Origin: Dyadobacter soli
GTDB taxonomy: Bacteria > Bacteroidota > Bacteroidia > Cytophagales > Spirosomataceae
Length of the DNA stretch: 64,000 nucleotides
Assembly (NCBI RefSeq): GCF_900101885.1
Contig: NZ_FNAN01000005.1
Coordinates: 349,845 to 413,844 of the forward strand
Direction of reading: 5' to 3'
A program made the position numbers and the translations under genes. Shown here one piece after another: positions 34,282 through 43,126 of the stretch. How positions within the stretch are numbered: the stretch's first letter is position 1; each line of letters opens with the position of its first letter. Under the pieces are notes generated by a model. It saw nothing but the letters and a program-made list of their open reading frames with translations, was not told the DNA's origin and ran no database searches.

Positions 34282-36336
34282 CTATTTTAAAAACCGAATC
34301 AAGCCAATCTCCACCAGCAAGAAGAACAGCGCAGCGTACAGGAAGAACTTCCAAAGGTTAGTTCCCATATTCTGCTGCTGGAAGGCGGTTGAGAAGGCGT
34401 CGTCGTCGATGCGGTCGAAGACCTGGACGTTCTTTTTGCCCGAGAATGCGGCCCGGAGCTCGTCGGGGGAGTAGTATTGCAGTTTGGACTCGGCGTGGTT
34501 GTGGTTGAGGGCGATGATCTGCTCGGTTTTATTGTCAAGGACTACTTCGAAATAGCCGGCGGTGAGGCCGTCGGCAGTCTGTTCGCCCTGAGGGATTTCG
34601 AGCAGGAGCTGGTTGCCGGCCACACGTTGCACAGGAATGATTTCAGTTTTATTCCGTCTCAATTTGTAGACGGAATTGGGCTTCGGCTTATCGACGGTCA
34701 GGCTGATCGGGTTTTCATCGAAAGTGAAGGAAGTACGCTGCTGACGGACGCTCGAAGCGGCGATTTTATACATTACCGGCACGAAAATCGCGTGCTGCGC
34801 TACATTACCATTTTCCTGGCCCAGCGGCGCGGCAAAAAGGTAAGTTTTGCCCGAGCCCGAAAGCACCTGGTTGAGATAAGTTTGTCCGTTGCGCAAAGTA
34901 AGCAGTTGCTGCCCGGCATTGGCCCAGCTCCAAACAGGCAATGCACCCGGCAGGTTGAGGTTCATTTCCTGCCGCATCGATTCCTCGAAAACATCGCTGA
35001 AAAACGGATTGTTGCGATCGGGGACGGCGATTGGAAGCGGTGCCTGCGCTTTTTCGGAAGTAATGCCGTTAATGCCCAGTCCGCTCAAAAAACGGCCATA
35101 ACTGTCGACTGCCGGTGTAGCGGGAGGGATCACCGCCAGACTGCCGCCTTGCCGTACAAAGTCCTGCAAATCCTGTGGCAAAGTACCCGAAAGCTGCGTG
35201 ACGCCTTCCAGTACCACCAAATCCGAGTTTTTGATCAGCCCCGGATCGACATTCTGCGCGCTATAACTTTGTAATGTGAAGAGGCTGTCGTTCGCATACA
35301 CATTCTCGATATAATTACCTTCCGGCTTTTGCCCGTACACGTGCAGCACGCGGATGAGCGGGGAGGCATTCAGCACGAAATAGTAGTCGTTATCAAAAGT
35401 AACCGGGAAATCGTCGAAGGTAATCTGTCCCTTTTTATAACCTTTCCCTTTTAGATTGAAGTTGAATTTGGCCGTCGCGCTGCCGTTCGCAGGCACATTA
35501 ACCGAGGCCGTGGATGCCTGCGTATTATCGAGGCTCAGTTTCAACACCACATTCCGGGCCTCGCGGTTGCCGGAATTGCTCACCTTTACAAAAAGGATAT
35601 TGTTTTGAAGCTCCCGGATGAATGGCGTGTTCAGCCAGGCGGAATCCACGAATACATTCTTCTCGGCCTCGGCTTGCACCGGTACAAGGAAAATCTGGTT
35701 GGTGGAATCGGTTTGGATGCTTGAAAGATCTCCTACCGTGCTTTTCTGGAAATCCGAGAACCAGAAAAGCTGGTTTTTGCCCGATTGGGAATGCCGGGCC
35801 ATCAGGTTTTCCTGGCGCTTGTATACCTGTTCGAGCGTGCGCGGTGTGCCCGAGAGGCTAATGGTCGTCAGGCGGTCGCGGAGCTTTTCGGCGGGGTAGA
35901 GGCCCTGCTCCTGGGCGGAAAAATCGTTGGTGACGAGTTGCAGTGAGGTCGCGTTTTTGAACAAACCCAATAAATCGCCGAGGCGGCCGGTGGCAATGTC
36001 GAGGTAGCGCTTGTTGTTCAGCTCACTTTCCATGCTCAGCGAATTATCCAGGTACAAGCTGGTAATACCCCGTCTGTCGACGGCCACGTTGCTTTCCGCG
36101 GGAATGAACGGCTGCGAGAATGCGAATGCAAGACAGGCGATGGCCAGTATCCTGGCCGCCATCACGAGCCAATGTTTGATCTGACGAATGGACTTCGTTT
36201 GCGTTTCAACCGCTTTCAGAAATGCGACATTCGTAAAATAGATCCGTTTCGTCCGCCTGAAATTGAAAATGTGTACGGCAATCGGAACCGATATCGCCAG
36301 CAAACCCCACAGGAAGGACGGAAAAAGGAAACTCAT
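34282..36336 (-). CDS. BatA-domain (aerotolerance regulator N-terminal) membrane protein
   Basis: 684 residues. The N-terminus FLWGLLAISVPIAVHIFNF with the following RRTKRIYFTNVAFLK is the BatA/DUF4159-associated domain with two membrane helices (about 5-25 and 55-80). A VWA-like region starts at SLYLDNSLSM (MIDAS-type DxSxS) at about residue 92. A long beta-rich periplasmic part follows and a final helix (FFLYAALFFLLVEIGLIRF) ends the protein. Proteins of this kind are often found with MoxR and DUF58 genes, which are absent here. Function unknown; a role in envelope stress is only suggested by the family. Confidence 0.82.
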   Translation of the reverse strand: MSFLFPSFLWGLLAISVPIAVHIFNFRRTKRIYFTNVAFLKAVETQTKSIRQIKHWLVMAARILAIACLAFAFSQPFIPAESNVAVDRRGITSLYLDNSLSMESELNNKRYLDIATGRLGDLLGLFKNATSLQLVTNDFSAQEQGLYPAEKLRDRLTTISLSGTPRTLEQVYKRQENLMARHSQSGKNQLFWFSDFQKSTVGDLSSIQTDSTNQIFLVPVQAEAEKNVFVDSAWLNTPFIRELQNNILFVKVSNSGNREARNVVLKLSLDNTQASTASVNVPANGSATAKFNFNLKGKGYKKGQITFDDFPVTFDNDYYFVLNASPLIRVLHVYGQKPEGNYIENVYANDSLFTLQSYSAQNVDPGLIKNSDLVVLEGVTQLSGTLPQDLQDFVRQGGSLAVIPPATPAVDSYGRFLSGLGINGITSEKAQAPLPIAVPDRNNPFFSDVFEESMRQEMNLNLPGALPVWSWANAGQQLLTLRNGQTYLNQVLSGSGKTYLFAAPLGQENGNVAQHAIFVPVMYKIAASSVRQQRTSFTFDENPISLTVDKPKPNSVYKLRRNKTEIIPVQRVAGNQLLLEIPQGEQTADGLTAGYFEVVLDNKTEQIIALNHNHAESKLQYYSPDELRAAFSGKKNVQVFDRIDDDAFSTAFQQQNMGTNLWKFFLYAALFFLLVEIGLIRFLK

Positions 36337-36494
36337 GTAGCTTAGGATAGTCTTTTATAAGTGTTCAGTTGCCCAATATGGCTTCAAAACGACACTTTTC
36401 AAATGTTCAACGCAGTTAGTAAAGACAAATTACACCATTTTCTCATAACAGTTTTTTATTTCCCGACCTTTCTCATATCTCGGACGCTTTTTTC

Positions 36495-36502
36495 TAACTT
36501 TG
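36495..36502 (+). promoter_or_regulatory. -7 box upstream of the YcxB-like gene
   Basis: TAACTTTG fits TAnnTTTG and lies 72 nt upstream of the ATG at 36575, giving a leader of about 65 nt. A -33 TTTG is not evident. Confidence 0.45.
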
Positions 36503-36574
36503 CACTTCATTTTGCCCGGACAATAGTTCAAAGCGCCGTTGCAAACAGAGAAGATCGTTAATTTAAACTGAGTT

Positions 36575-37126
36575 ATGGCCAAAGTTTCGGTAAACAAACA
36601 CCAGCCCGTCTATCAAATGCCTACGAACCCGGCTGCGGTTCGTACCAAGAAGTACGCCTTACCTACCCAAAAATACATTTCACTGGCCATGCGTTATTTT
36701 TTCAAAACGCAGCTCAAATGGGTAATGATACCCGTGGCCCTGATCCTGATCAATGCGGTAATCAGCCTCACAGGTGTGTATCCCAATTTGTGGATTTACA
36801 TCACGGTTGTCGTAGCTTCGATCCTCTATGTGCTCTTCTGGCTGATCCAGTTCACCGGCATCACGCAGCTTGCGCAATACAAGCCGATGTTTGAGAAATT
36901 CTCCTACGAGATCGATAACCGCCAGATCCTCATGAAGCTCAATGCGAAGGAAGGAAGCGTGATGAAATGGGAGCAGATCCTGGACGGTTACAAGGACAAA
37001 GACGCTTATGTACTGGTTATTTCAAAAGGACAGTTCCTGCATTTGCCATTCTCCATCTTTAATACAGAGCACGATATCAAGGTTTTTGAGCGTATTCTGA
37101 AGCAGAAAGAACTATTGAAAGCCTGA
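36575..37126 (+). CDS. YcxB-like integral membrane protein
   Basis: 183 residues. A 40-residue basic N-terminus is followed by two membrane helices (WVMIPVALILINAVISLT and LWIYITVVVASILYVLFWL, about 50-90) and a cytoplasmic C-terminal domain with FSYEIDNRQILMK and GYKDKDAYVLVISKGQFLHLP, like the YcxB C-terminal fold. Function is unknown. It stands alone between two promoters or terminators. Confidence 0.75.
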   Translation: MAKVSVNKHQPVYQMPTNPAAVRTKKYALPTQKYISLAMRYFFKTQLKWVMIPVALILINAVISLTGVYPNLWIYITVVVASILYVLFWLIQFTGITQLAQYKPMFEKFSYEIDNRQILMKLNAKEGSVMKWEQILDGYKDKDAYVLVISKGQFLHLPFSIFNTEHDIKVFERILKQKELLKA

Positions 37127-37137
37127 TCGACGGCATT

Positions 37138-37178
37138 CACAAAAAAGGCCCGGCTAGTAAAGTCGGGCCTTTTTTGTG
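37138..37178. terminator. Strong bidirectional terminator
   Basis: cacaaaaaaggcccg / cgggccttttttgtg with an 11-nt loop; A-tract and T-tract flank the GC stem, so it works on both strands, ending the YcxB-like gene and the minus-strand DUF1684 gene. Confidence 0.85.
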
Positions 37179-37183
37179 GGCGG

Positions 37184-37804
37184 TTATTTAATACTTGCCT
37201 CCTGGTGATGCTTGGTGAAATTCTTTTCGCCTGCCGGCACTGAGATCGCCAGGTGATTATTCAACGGCGGGATCGGGCAGTTGTAGCCGGTGCTGTATGC
37301 GCAATAAGGATTATAGGCCTTATTGAAGTCGAGAATGCATTTGCCGTCTTTCAGATCGGTCGTTTTAAGGTCGATATAGCGGCCGCCGCCGTAGGTTTCG
37401 GCGCCGTTGGTTTTGTCTTTGAAGGGGACAAAAAGATAATCTTTGTATTTGGCCAGCTGTTGCAAGCTAAGGCTGCGGTAAACAGTCAGCTTTTGTTTCT
37501 TGCCATTGACCCTGAATTTCAGTACCCCGTATTTGACGTACGTTTTGTTCATTCCGCTGTAAGTCGGCATTTCGAACGACTTGCTTTTGGCCTTTTCGAA
37601 ATGTGCTTCCACGCGGTACGACGAATCGGGCGCGTAGAACTGCAAATAGGGCAGGTCCGCCTCTTTGAGCGGCGAGTTCTCCGAATGCAGGAACTCCTCC
37701 TTGTAATGTTTTCGGTACTGACTAGTCTCTTCGGTAAAAGTTTGTGCTTGTGATCCAAACGCCGCGACCAGAACTATTAACAGTGTGCTTAAAACAACTT
37801 TCAT
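37184..37804 (-). CDS. Secreted DUF1684 family protein
   Basis: 206 residues with a signal peptide ending at GSQAQ. The family motifs FVPFKDKTNGAETYGGGRYID and LDFNKAYNPYCAYSTGYNCPIPP, with two Cys and a conserved Asn-Pro-Tyr-Cys stretch, are clear. Members occur widely in Bacteroidota and actinobacteria; their activity is not known. It is preceded by a terminator of the next upstream gene, so it has its own promoter. Confidence 0.85.
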   Translation of the reverse strand: MKVVLSTLLIVLVAAFGSQAQTFTEETSQYRKHYKEEFLHSENSPLKEADLPYLQFYAPDSSYRVEAHFEKAKSKSFEMPTYSGMNKTYVKYGVLKFRVNGKKQKLTVYRSLSLQQLAKYKDYLFVPFKDKTNGAETYGGGRYIDLKTTDLKDGKCILDFNKAYNPYCAYSTGYNCPIPPLNNHLAISVPAGEKNFTKHHQEASIK

Positions 37805-37821
37805 AAGTTAGGGAAAAAAGA

Positions 37822-37844
37822 AATCCGGTAATTTTTACCGGATT
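37822..37844 (-). terminator. Terminator after the collagen-like lipoprotein gene
   Basis: aatccggtaa / ttaccggatt with a 3-nt loop. Read on the minus strand it is followed by tttcttttttccc, a good U-tract, so it ends the gene at 37891-38427. Confidence 0.75.
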
Positions 37845-37890
37845 TTATAAAAATTATTCCAGAAACCCAAAAGCGGGGGAACTTATTGAA

Positions 37891-38427
37891 CTATCGGGCT
37901 GAAATTTTCTTGATTTTCGACTCGTCGATATTGAATGCCTTCACAACGGACTCGTAGTTGTTAAAATCTACTTCCGCATTCGCACGTCCCTGCAGGAAAT
38001 CGGCAGGTACCACTACCACACGGAACTCAAAATCATTGGTCCAATCGGTAGCGAGTCTGGATCGGTCAACGTTTGAGTCCACAAAGATCTCCATATCCTT
38101 ATCGGTGCGGTTGAAACTGTAAGTAACGATGAGGCCATTGTTACCAAATGCTGTTTGCGGCAGCGGTTGATATGATTTGAGGCCGTCTATGGTGTCCCAA
38201 TGCACATATACGAGCACGGCGTCGGAAGGCAACACTTCAATATCTTCCTGGTCGAAATTAAGGACGAAGCCCCAGTTATTGGCAGCAGTAAAGTTTACTT
38301 TGGTGATGTCGAAAGTGATTCCCAGCACGTCGCCTCCGTTCGGTCCCGGATCGCCTTTCGGACCACGGCAGCTTTGGAATAATGCGACGACAGCGAGTAA
38401 CAGCAGGGGCAAGAATTTTCTGTTCAT
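37891..38427 (-). CDS. Lipoprotein with short collagen-like motif
   Basis: 178 residues. The lipobox is LFQSC (Cys20), so the mature protein is lipid-anchored. Right after it comes GPKGDPGPNGGD, a four-triplet Gly-X-Y stretch, then a globular beta-rich domain of about 140 residues with no family I recognise. Similar short collagen-like tethers occur in other Bacteroidota lipoproteins. Likely periplasmic or outer-membrane facing. Confidence 0.8.
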   Translation of the reverse strand: MNRKFLPLLLLAVVALFQSCRGPKGDPGPNGGDVLGITFDITKVNFTAANNWGFVLNFDQEDIEVLPSDAVLVYVHWDTIDGLKSYQPLPQTAFGNNGLIVTYSFNRTDKDMEIFVDSNVDRSRLATDWTNDFEFRVVVVPADFLQGRANAEVDFNNYESVVKAFNIDESKIKKISAR

Positions 38428-38617
38428 GACTTGTGAGTTGAAAGAATTGAGAAATCTGTTAAGTTTTTGTGATTAGATGATGATGCAATTATAAAGTTTA
38501 AATCCCGATCGGGCATTAACCTTTATTAACTAAAAAATGCCGTTCCACGCATCAGAGGGGGGCATACACTGGAACAGAGGACGGTAAGTAATTATTGTAT
38601 TTTTAATGAAGGTAATG

Positions 38618-38649
38618 TTTGCGTAGATATCGTTTGCATGCTACTTTTC
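38618..38649 (+). promoter_or_regulatory. Bacteroidota-type promoter for osmC
   Basis: TTTG at 38618-38621, a 20-nt spacer, and TACTTTTC at 38642-38649, one mismatch from TAnnTTTG. The spacing fits the known -33/-7 promoter. The ATG at 38697 is about 40 nt downstream of the expected start site. Confidence 0.55.
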
Positions 38650-38696
38650 CCGGAAACAACGATTTTAGAATCAACTAACATTAACAAGAAACAACG

Positions 38697-39119
38697 ATGA
38701 TTAACCGTAAAGCAACAGCCATTTGGAAAGGTACCGGCAAAGAAGGTACAGGTACGATCAGCACGCAGAGCACAGTTCTGGAAAATACCCAGTACTCTTT
38801 CAATACCCGTTTCGCAGATGGTAAGGGCACAAACCCCGAAGAACTGGTTGCCGCTGCGCACGCCGGATGTTTCGCCATGAAACTGAGCTTCGAACTGAAT
38901 GCTGCCGGTTTCACTGCCGACGAACTGAATGCTACTGCTACCATTTCTCTCGATCCGGCACAGGGCAAAATCGTGAAAAGCGCGATCGAACTGAAAGCGC
39001 AAGTTCCGGGTATCAGCGCCGAGCAGTTCGCGGAAGTAGCCGACAAAGCGAAAAAAGAATGCCCTATTTCCCAGTTGCTCAACACGGAAATTACATTGAA
39101 TGCCGAGCTGGTAGGCTAA
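38697..39119 (+). CDS. OsmC family peroxidase
   Basis: 140 residues. The two redox Cys are in AHAGCFAMKLS (Cys58) and KKECPISQLL (about Cys122), and GTNPEELVAAAHAGC is the OsmC signature. The enzyme reduces organic hydroperoxides with thiols. It is monocistronic, with its own promoter and terminator. Confidence 0.92.
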   Translation: MINRKATAIWKGTGKEGTGTISTQSTVLENTQYSFNTRFADGKGTNPEELVAAAHAGCFAMKLSFELNAAGFTADELNATATISLDPAQGKIVKSAIELKAQVPGISAEQFAEVADKAKKECPISQLLNTEITLNAELVG

Positions 39120-39137
39120 TAAGTTATTCAATTCCAG

Positions 39138-39177
39138 GAAATCGCCATGCTGCTTGCAGTGTGGCGATTCCCTTTTT
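39138..39177 (+). terminator. Terminator after osmC
   Basis: Stem gaaatcgccatgc / gtgtggcgattc with an 8-nt loop followed by cctttttag. It overlaps the last codon of the convergent hemW gene. Confidence 0.75.
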
Positions 39178-40300
39178 AGTCGATAAAAAGATCGCTGGCA
39201 ATGCGGTCGGCAAAGAGTTTGCCGGCTTCGGTGAGTACCAATATCCCTGCTTCCTCCCTGATCCAGCCTTTCCGGGTCATTCTTCCCAGTTCTGCATTGG
39301 CCTGTAATGCAAATGCTCCCACCGAAAGCGTTTCCAGCTTATCTAGTTCAACACCCCATTTCGTGCGCAACCCGGTGAGCAGGTATTCGTTGGTCTGGTC
39401 GGCGGGCGAAAGCGTTTCTATGGTTGCCGGAATAGCGTCTTTTTGAAGTGCTTCCAGGTATCTGGCATTGTTGGAAATATTGTACTCGCGGCTCGCGCCA
39501 TTGTACGAGTGCGCGCTCGGGCCCACACCCAGATAGGGATGCTGCTTCCAATAGGAGCTGTTGTGGTTACTGTATCGGCCATTTCTTGCAAAGTTCGAGA
39601 TCTCATACTGCTCGTAGCCATTCTCACCAAGGGATTGAACCAGTATTTCAAACTGCTGTGCCGCATATTCTTCTTCGATGGGCCTGATCTTCTTCTTTTT
39701 CAGCCAACTGCCAAATGCCGTTTGCGGCTCGATAGTGAGGCAATAGGCAGAAATGTGCGGCACATTTAATGTAAATGCTTTCGAAAGGTCGGTCAAAAGA
39801 ATGCTATGATCGTCGGCGGGAATGGCGTAGATCAAATCGATGGAAATATTGTCGATACCGGCATCCTGGGCCAGTTTCACGCATTGCTCGGCTTCCAGCG
39901 CGGAATGCGCACGGTTCATAAAACGCAAATGTGGCTCGTGGAAGGATTGAATGCCGATGCTCAGGCGGTTAATGCCCGCTTTGGCAAACATTTGAAGCGT
40001 GGCCGCATTCAGGTCGTCCGGGTTGGCTTCGAGGGTAATCTCGGCATTGGGTGCGACGCGGAAATGCGTGTGAATCGTTTCAAGCAGGGAATGTAGTTCG
40101 GCTTCGTCGAGCATCGAGGGAGTGCCGCCGCCGAAATAAATGGTTTCCATATCCCCATCCGGCAAATAGGCTTTCCTCAAAGCGATCTCCCGCGCAATGG
40201 CCTCCACGACGGCCCGTTTGTTGGCGGTGTTGGTACTGAAATGGAAATCGCAATAATGGCAAGCCTGTTTGCAAAAGGGGATATGGATGTATAAATGCAT
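39176..40300 (-). CDS. hemW: HemW-type radical SAM protein
   Basis: 374 residues. MHLYIHIPFCKQACHYCDF holds the CxxxCxxC cluster cysteines (Cys10, Cys14, Cys17); EANPDDL and GIQSFHEPHL are typical of the HemN/HemW group, and the C-terminal HemN domain includes LLTGLRTKWGVEL. HemW proteins lack the long N-terminus of HemN and act as heme chaperones; older annotation calls them coproporphyrinogen III oxidase-like. The start codon overlaps the stop of the upstream TonB receptor gene by one base (TAATG), so translation is coupled. Confidence 0.92.
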   Translation of the reverse strand: MHLYIHIPFCKQACHYCDFHFSTNTANKRAVVEAIAREIALRKAYLPDGDMETIYFGGGTPSMLDEAELHSLLETIHTHFRVAPNAEITLEANPDDLNAATLQMFAKAGINRLSIGIQSFHEPHLRFMNRAHSALEAEQCVKLAQDAGIDNISIDLIYAIPADDHSILLTDLSKAFTLNVPHISAYCLTIEPQTAFGSWLKKKKIRPIEEEYAAQQFEILVQSLGENGYEQYEISNFARNGRYSNHNSSYWKQHPYLGVGPSAHSYNGASREYNISNNARYLEALQKDAIPATIETLSPADQTNEYLLTGLRTKWGVELDKLETLSVGAFALQANAELGRMTRKGWIREEAGILVLTEAGKLFADRIASDLFID

Positions 40301-42372
40301 TATCTGTTATTTTTCTGCCACTCCCAGCCGATCTTCACACCGGCCCAGAGGTTGTTTTTCGGCGCGCTGTTATAGTAGCGGTTACCGAATGCGTTCAGGT
40401 CGTAGCCAAGGCTGTAAATGCCCGCGTTGACTTTCTCCGCGGATGCCGACAACTCGCTGTAAAAATGCTGTCCCCAGCTCTTTTTCCAGCTCACGCGCGC
40501 CATCCATTGGTTGTAAGACGTGTTTTTGACCGTGTTTGCGTCGTTCAGGTAAAACGAATCACCGTGCTGGTAAGTCAGGAATGCCGAAATGCCGTATCTG
40601 AGCAACACATCGAGGCCCGTCGATTGGGAGAAACGCGGAATGCCCGGGATGAGTTTCCCGCTCAGGTCAACATCGGCCTGCTGGAACTCCTCATAGGTAT
40701 ATTTGGTGTAAGTGCCGGTATTCCAGAGTTTCAGGATGACGGGCAGCTGCGGATTGGAAAGAATGTCCCAGTTAACCGTCCATTCAACGCCACGCTGTTT
40801 GGTTTTACCTGCATTAATAAAATATTCCGCGCCCGCCTCGTCGAGCCTGCGCACGATCGCATTGCGCAATCCGAAGTGGTACAAACTGATCTCTCCCGAA
40901 ATGACCTTCCCGGCTTTGCGGATGCCGACTTCGGTGTTAAAACCTTTTTCCGCTTCCAGATCCTTCCGGAAACCACCTGCCGACGGCCGCACTTCCTGCA
41001 AGGTAGGAGGGGAGAACCCGCCGCTGTACGATGCCGTAACCGACCAGTTGCCCGCGATCACCTTGTTGGCGGCAAAGCGTGGAATGAATATGCCGTCGAA
41101 TGTCTTCTGATCTTCGTTGAATGGGAGCGGGAAATAGCGCTCGTATTTGTATTTCGAAGTATTATAACTCAAACCGGCGCTCACAGTAAGGTCGGTGAGC
41201 AAAGTCGCTTCCAGCTGGCTGAAAACCGAGAGATTGGCGGTGCGAATATCCTCGACGGTTTGCTGCTTGTCCGCAACGCCGCCTTTGTTATCGTAATTAC
41301 GCTGCGCCGATTTGCCGTACTGCCATTCAAAGCCGCTCGTCCAGTTGGTCTTCACATTACCAAATTCCGATTTGTTTTGCCAGATATTCCGTCCTCCGAT
41401 ACCGTTTTCATCTCGTTTTTCAAAGTTAGAAATGAATGGATTCGCAAAATCGGTGAAGGTCAGATACAACGCCGTGGATTGCGTCCATTTGTCGGACAAT
41501 TGCAATACGTAATTACCGCCCAGCAATGCTAAACGCGTGTAAATAGCCGCTTTTTGTGCCTCGCTACCCGGTACGGTCGGCGTCGGCTGGCGTGCTAGTT
41601 TGGGATCGGCCTGGTATTGGGCAAGGTTGATGCCTCCCGGCGTCTGGTAATACAGATCGGAGTACATTCCCAGCAGCGACAATGTGCCTTTTTCTCCGAT
41701 ATTGGAAGATGACGTAAACCGTATCGCATCGCGCACCATGCCGCTTTGTGCACGGTAGCCGTCCTGTTCGCTATGGCCGTATTGAATCGAAATATCACCG
41801 ATCTGCAAGGTAGAATTGCGGCTCTGGAAACCGTATTTGCCAAAACTCGCACTTTGTTCCACCCGGTTCTGAATCGGATTGTCGGGTCGGCTTTGCATGA
41901 GCACCACGCCGCCGGTACCGGCACCGTAAATGCTGCTACCGGGGCCTTTGATCACTTCCATACTCTGGATAGCACCAAAATCGACGGAGTTTAAAGGCGT
42001 ATTACCGCTCGCGTCGGTGAAGGGAATGCCATTCCAGTAAAATTTCACATTGCGCACCCCAAACGGCGACCGTATCAGGCTTCCCCGTACCGAAAACCGG
42101 TAACTGCCGGGTGAGCGCTCTTCCATGCGTACACCGGGAATGGTGTTCACCGCATTGGCCCATGTGTAATTGGGAAACCGTCCCAGCGAGCGCGGTGTAA
42201 GCATTCCTACCGTGGCGGTGGTGGTAAGCGGGTCTTTTTCGGATTCAAATGCGTGTACGGTAACCTCGCGCAGTTCGCGCGCTTGCAGCGAATCGCTTTG
42301 GGCCAGGGCGGGCCCGGAATCGTGGAAAATGATAAAAGCGGCCAAAGCGCCGGTAATAGAGATTTTGAACAT
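40300..42372 (-). CDS. TonB-dependent outer-membrane receptor
   Basis: 690 residues with a signal peptide ending at PALAQ. The TonB-box-like segment LREVTVHAFE (about residues 33-42) is followed by a plug (NTIPGVRMEERSPGSYRFSVRG, IKGPGSSIYGAGTGGVVLM) and a 22-strand barrel. The C-terminal residues are KIGWEWQKNNR, lacking the usual terminal aromatic residue. No carboxypeptidase-like domain precedes the plug, so it is a classical siderophore/heme/vitamin-type receptor. Coupling to hemW suggests a heme or iron ligand, but this is inference. Confidence 0.9.
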   Translation of the reverse strand: MFKISITGALAAFIIFHDSGPALAQSDSLQARELREVTVHAFESEKDPLTTTATVGMLTPRSLGRFPNYTWANAVNTIPGVRMEERSPGSYRFSVRGSLIRSPFGVRNVKFYWNGIPFTDASGNTPLNSVDFGAIQSMEVIKGPGSSIYGAGTGGVVLMQSRPDNPIQNRVEQSASFGKYGFQSRNSTLQIGDISIQYGHSEQDGYRAQSGMVRDAIRFTSSSNIGEKGTLSLLGMYSDLYYQTPGGINLAQYQADPKLARQPTPTVPGSEAQKAAIYTRLALLGGNYVLQLSDKWTQSTALYLTFTDFANPFISNFEKRDENGIGGRNIWQNKSEFGNVKTNWTSGFEWQYGKSAQRNYDNKGGVADKQQTVEDIRTANLSVFSQLEATLLTDLTVSAGLSYNTSKYKYERYFPLPFNEDQKTFDGIFIPRFAANKVIAGNWSVTASYSGGFSPPTLQEVRPSAGGFRKDLEAEKGFNTEVGIRKAGKVISGEISLYHFGLRNAIVRRLDEAGAEYFINAGKTKQRGVEWTVNWDILSNPQLPVILKLWNTGTYTKYTYEEFQQADVDLSGKLIPGIPRFSQSTGLDVLLRYGISAFLTYQHGDSFYLNDANTVKNTSYNQWMARVSWKKSWGQHFYSELSASAEKVNAGIYSLGYDLNAFGNRYYNSAPKNNLWAGVKIGWEWQKNNR

Positions 42373-42604
42373 ATAGGTTTAGGAGTATATTAATAAAATA
42401 CAAATCTGATCATAAATGCCAACAGTTTCAACACTCGCTATGCGCTTAACCGTGCTGTTTGGTGCGAAGTTCAACGACTTCCGGCGGTCTGAGAAGAATT
42501 TTCTACAAAAAGTACGCCGGTAACGGTTCTAAGCACTGGTAAGGTTTTTGTTTATCCCAAAGCAATCACACAATAATTGAAACCAACTTTTAATACCCGA
42601 AAAC

Positions 42605-43063
42605 ATGAAAAAGATCACCTGGATTGTCGCCTCTCTGTTACTCGTCGGATCATTGTCACTGACGAGCTGTTCAGAGAAAACAAAAGACTCCGCAAATGAA
42701 ACCGTGGAGGAAGCTAAAAACGATATGGACGAAAACGTGGCCGATGCCAAAGCCGATATCAAGGAAGCAGGGGATGATTTTGAGGCCAAAGTGAAGGAAG
42801 ATAAAGACGAATTGAAAAGGGATATCGACGACGCGATCGGCAAGCTGGACCGTAAAATAGAGGAAGCCGACGCCAAGATGGACAAAGCGGCCGACAAGGA
42901 AAAAGCCAAATGGAAAGAACGCAAAAAGGAGTTGAATGCAGAGAAAGAAGAGTTGCAGGCTTCCTGGAAACGCGCTCAGAACGAGACTGCCGATAAGTGG
43001 GACGAGTTCAAGGCCAACACCAAAGAAAAGATCGCCAAAGTGAAAGCGGATCTGAACGACTAA
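42605..43063 (+). CDS. Lipoprotein with long charged coiled coil
   Basis: 152 residues. The lipobox is LTSCS (Cys21). The rest, about 130 residues, is almost only Lys, Glu, Asp and Ala in a heptad pattern, predicted as one long coiled coil with repeated A-D-K-A-K-type blocks, similar in look to LEA-like or apolipoprotein-like proteins. A role in envelope stress is plausible but unproven. It has a good terminator downstream. Confidence 0.8.
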   Translation: MKKITWIVASLLLVGSLSLTSCSEKTKDSANETVEEAKNDMDENVADAKADIKEAGDDFEAKVKEDKDELKRDIDDAIGKLDRKIEEADAKMDKAADKEKAKWKERKKELNAEKEELQASWKRAQNETADKWDEFKANTKEKIAKVKADLND

Positions 43064-43090
43064 TAAATTGATGAGGGTTATGGAATAATG

Positions 43091-43126
43091 AAAAATGCTC
43101 CGGGTTTTCCGGAGCATTTTTTTATT
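43091..43126. terminator. Terminator shared by convergent genes
   Basis: aaaaatgctccgg / ccggagcattttt with a 4-nt loop and a T-tract; it overlaps the stop of the minus-strand CtlX-like gene. Confidence 0.85.

Noticed and set aside
40465-41532. Plus-strand open frame of 355 codons inside the TonB receptor gene
   Set aside because: Antisense to a well-supported receptor gene, with no recognisable domain.
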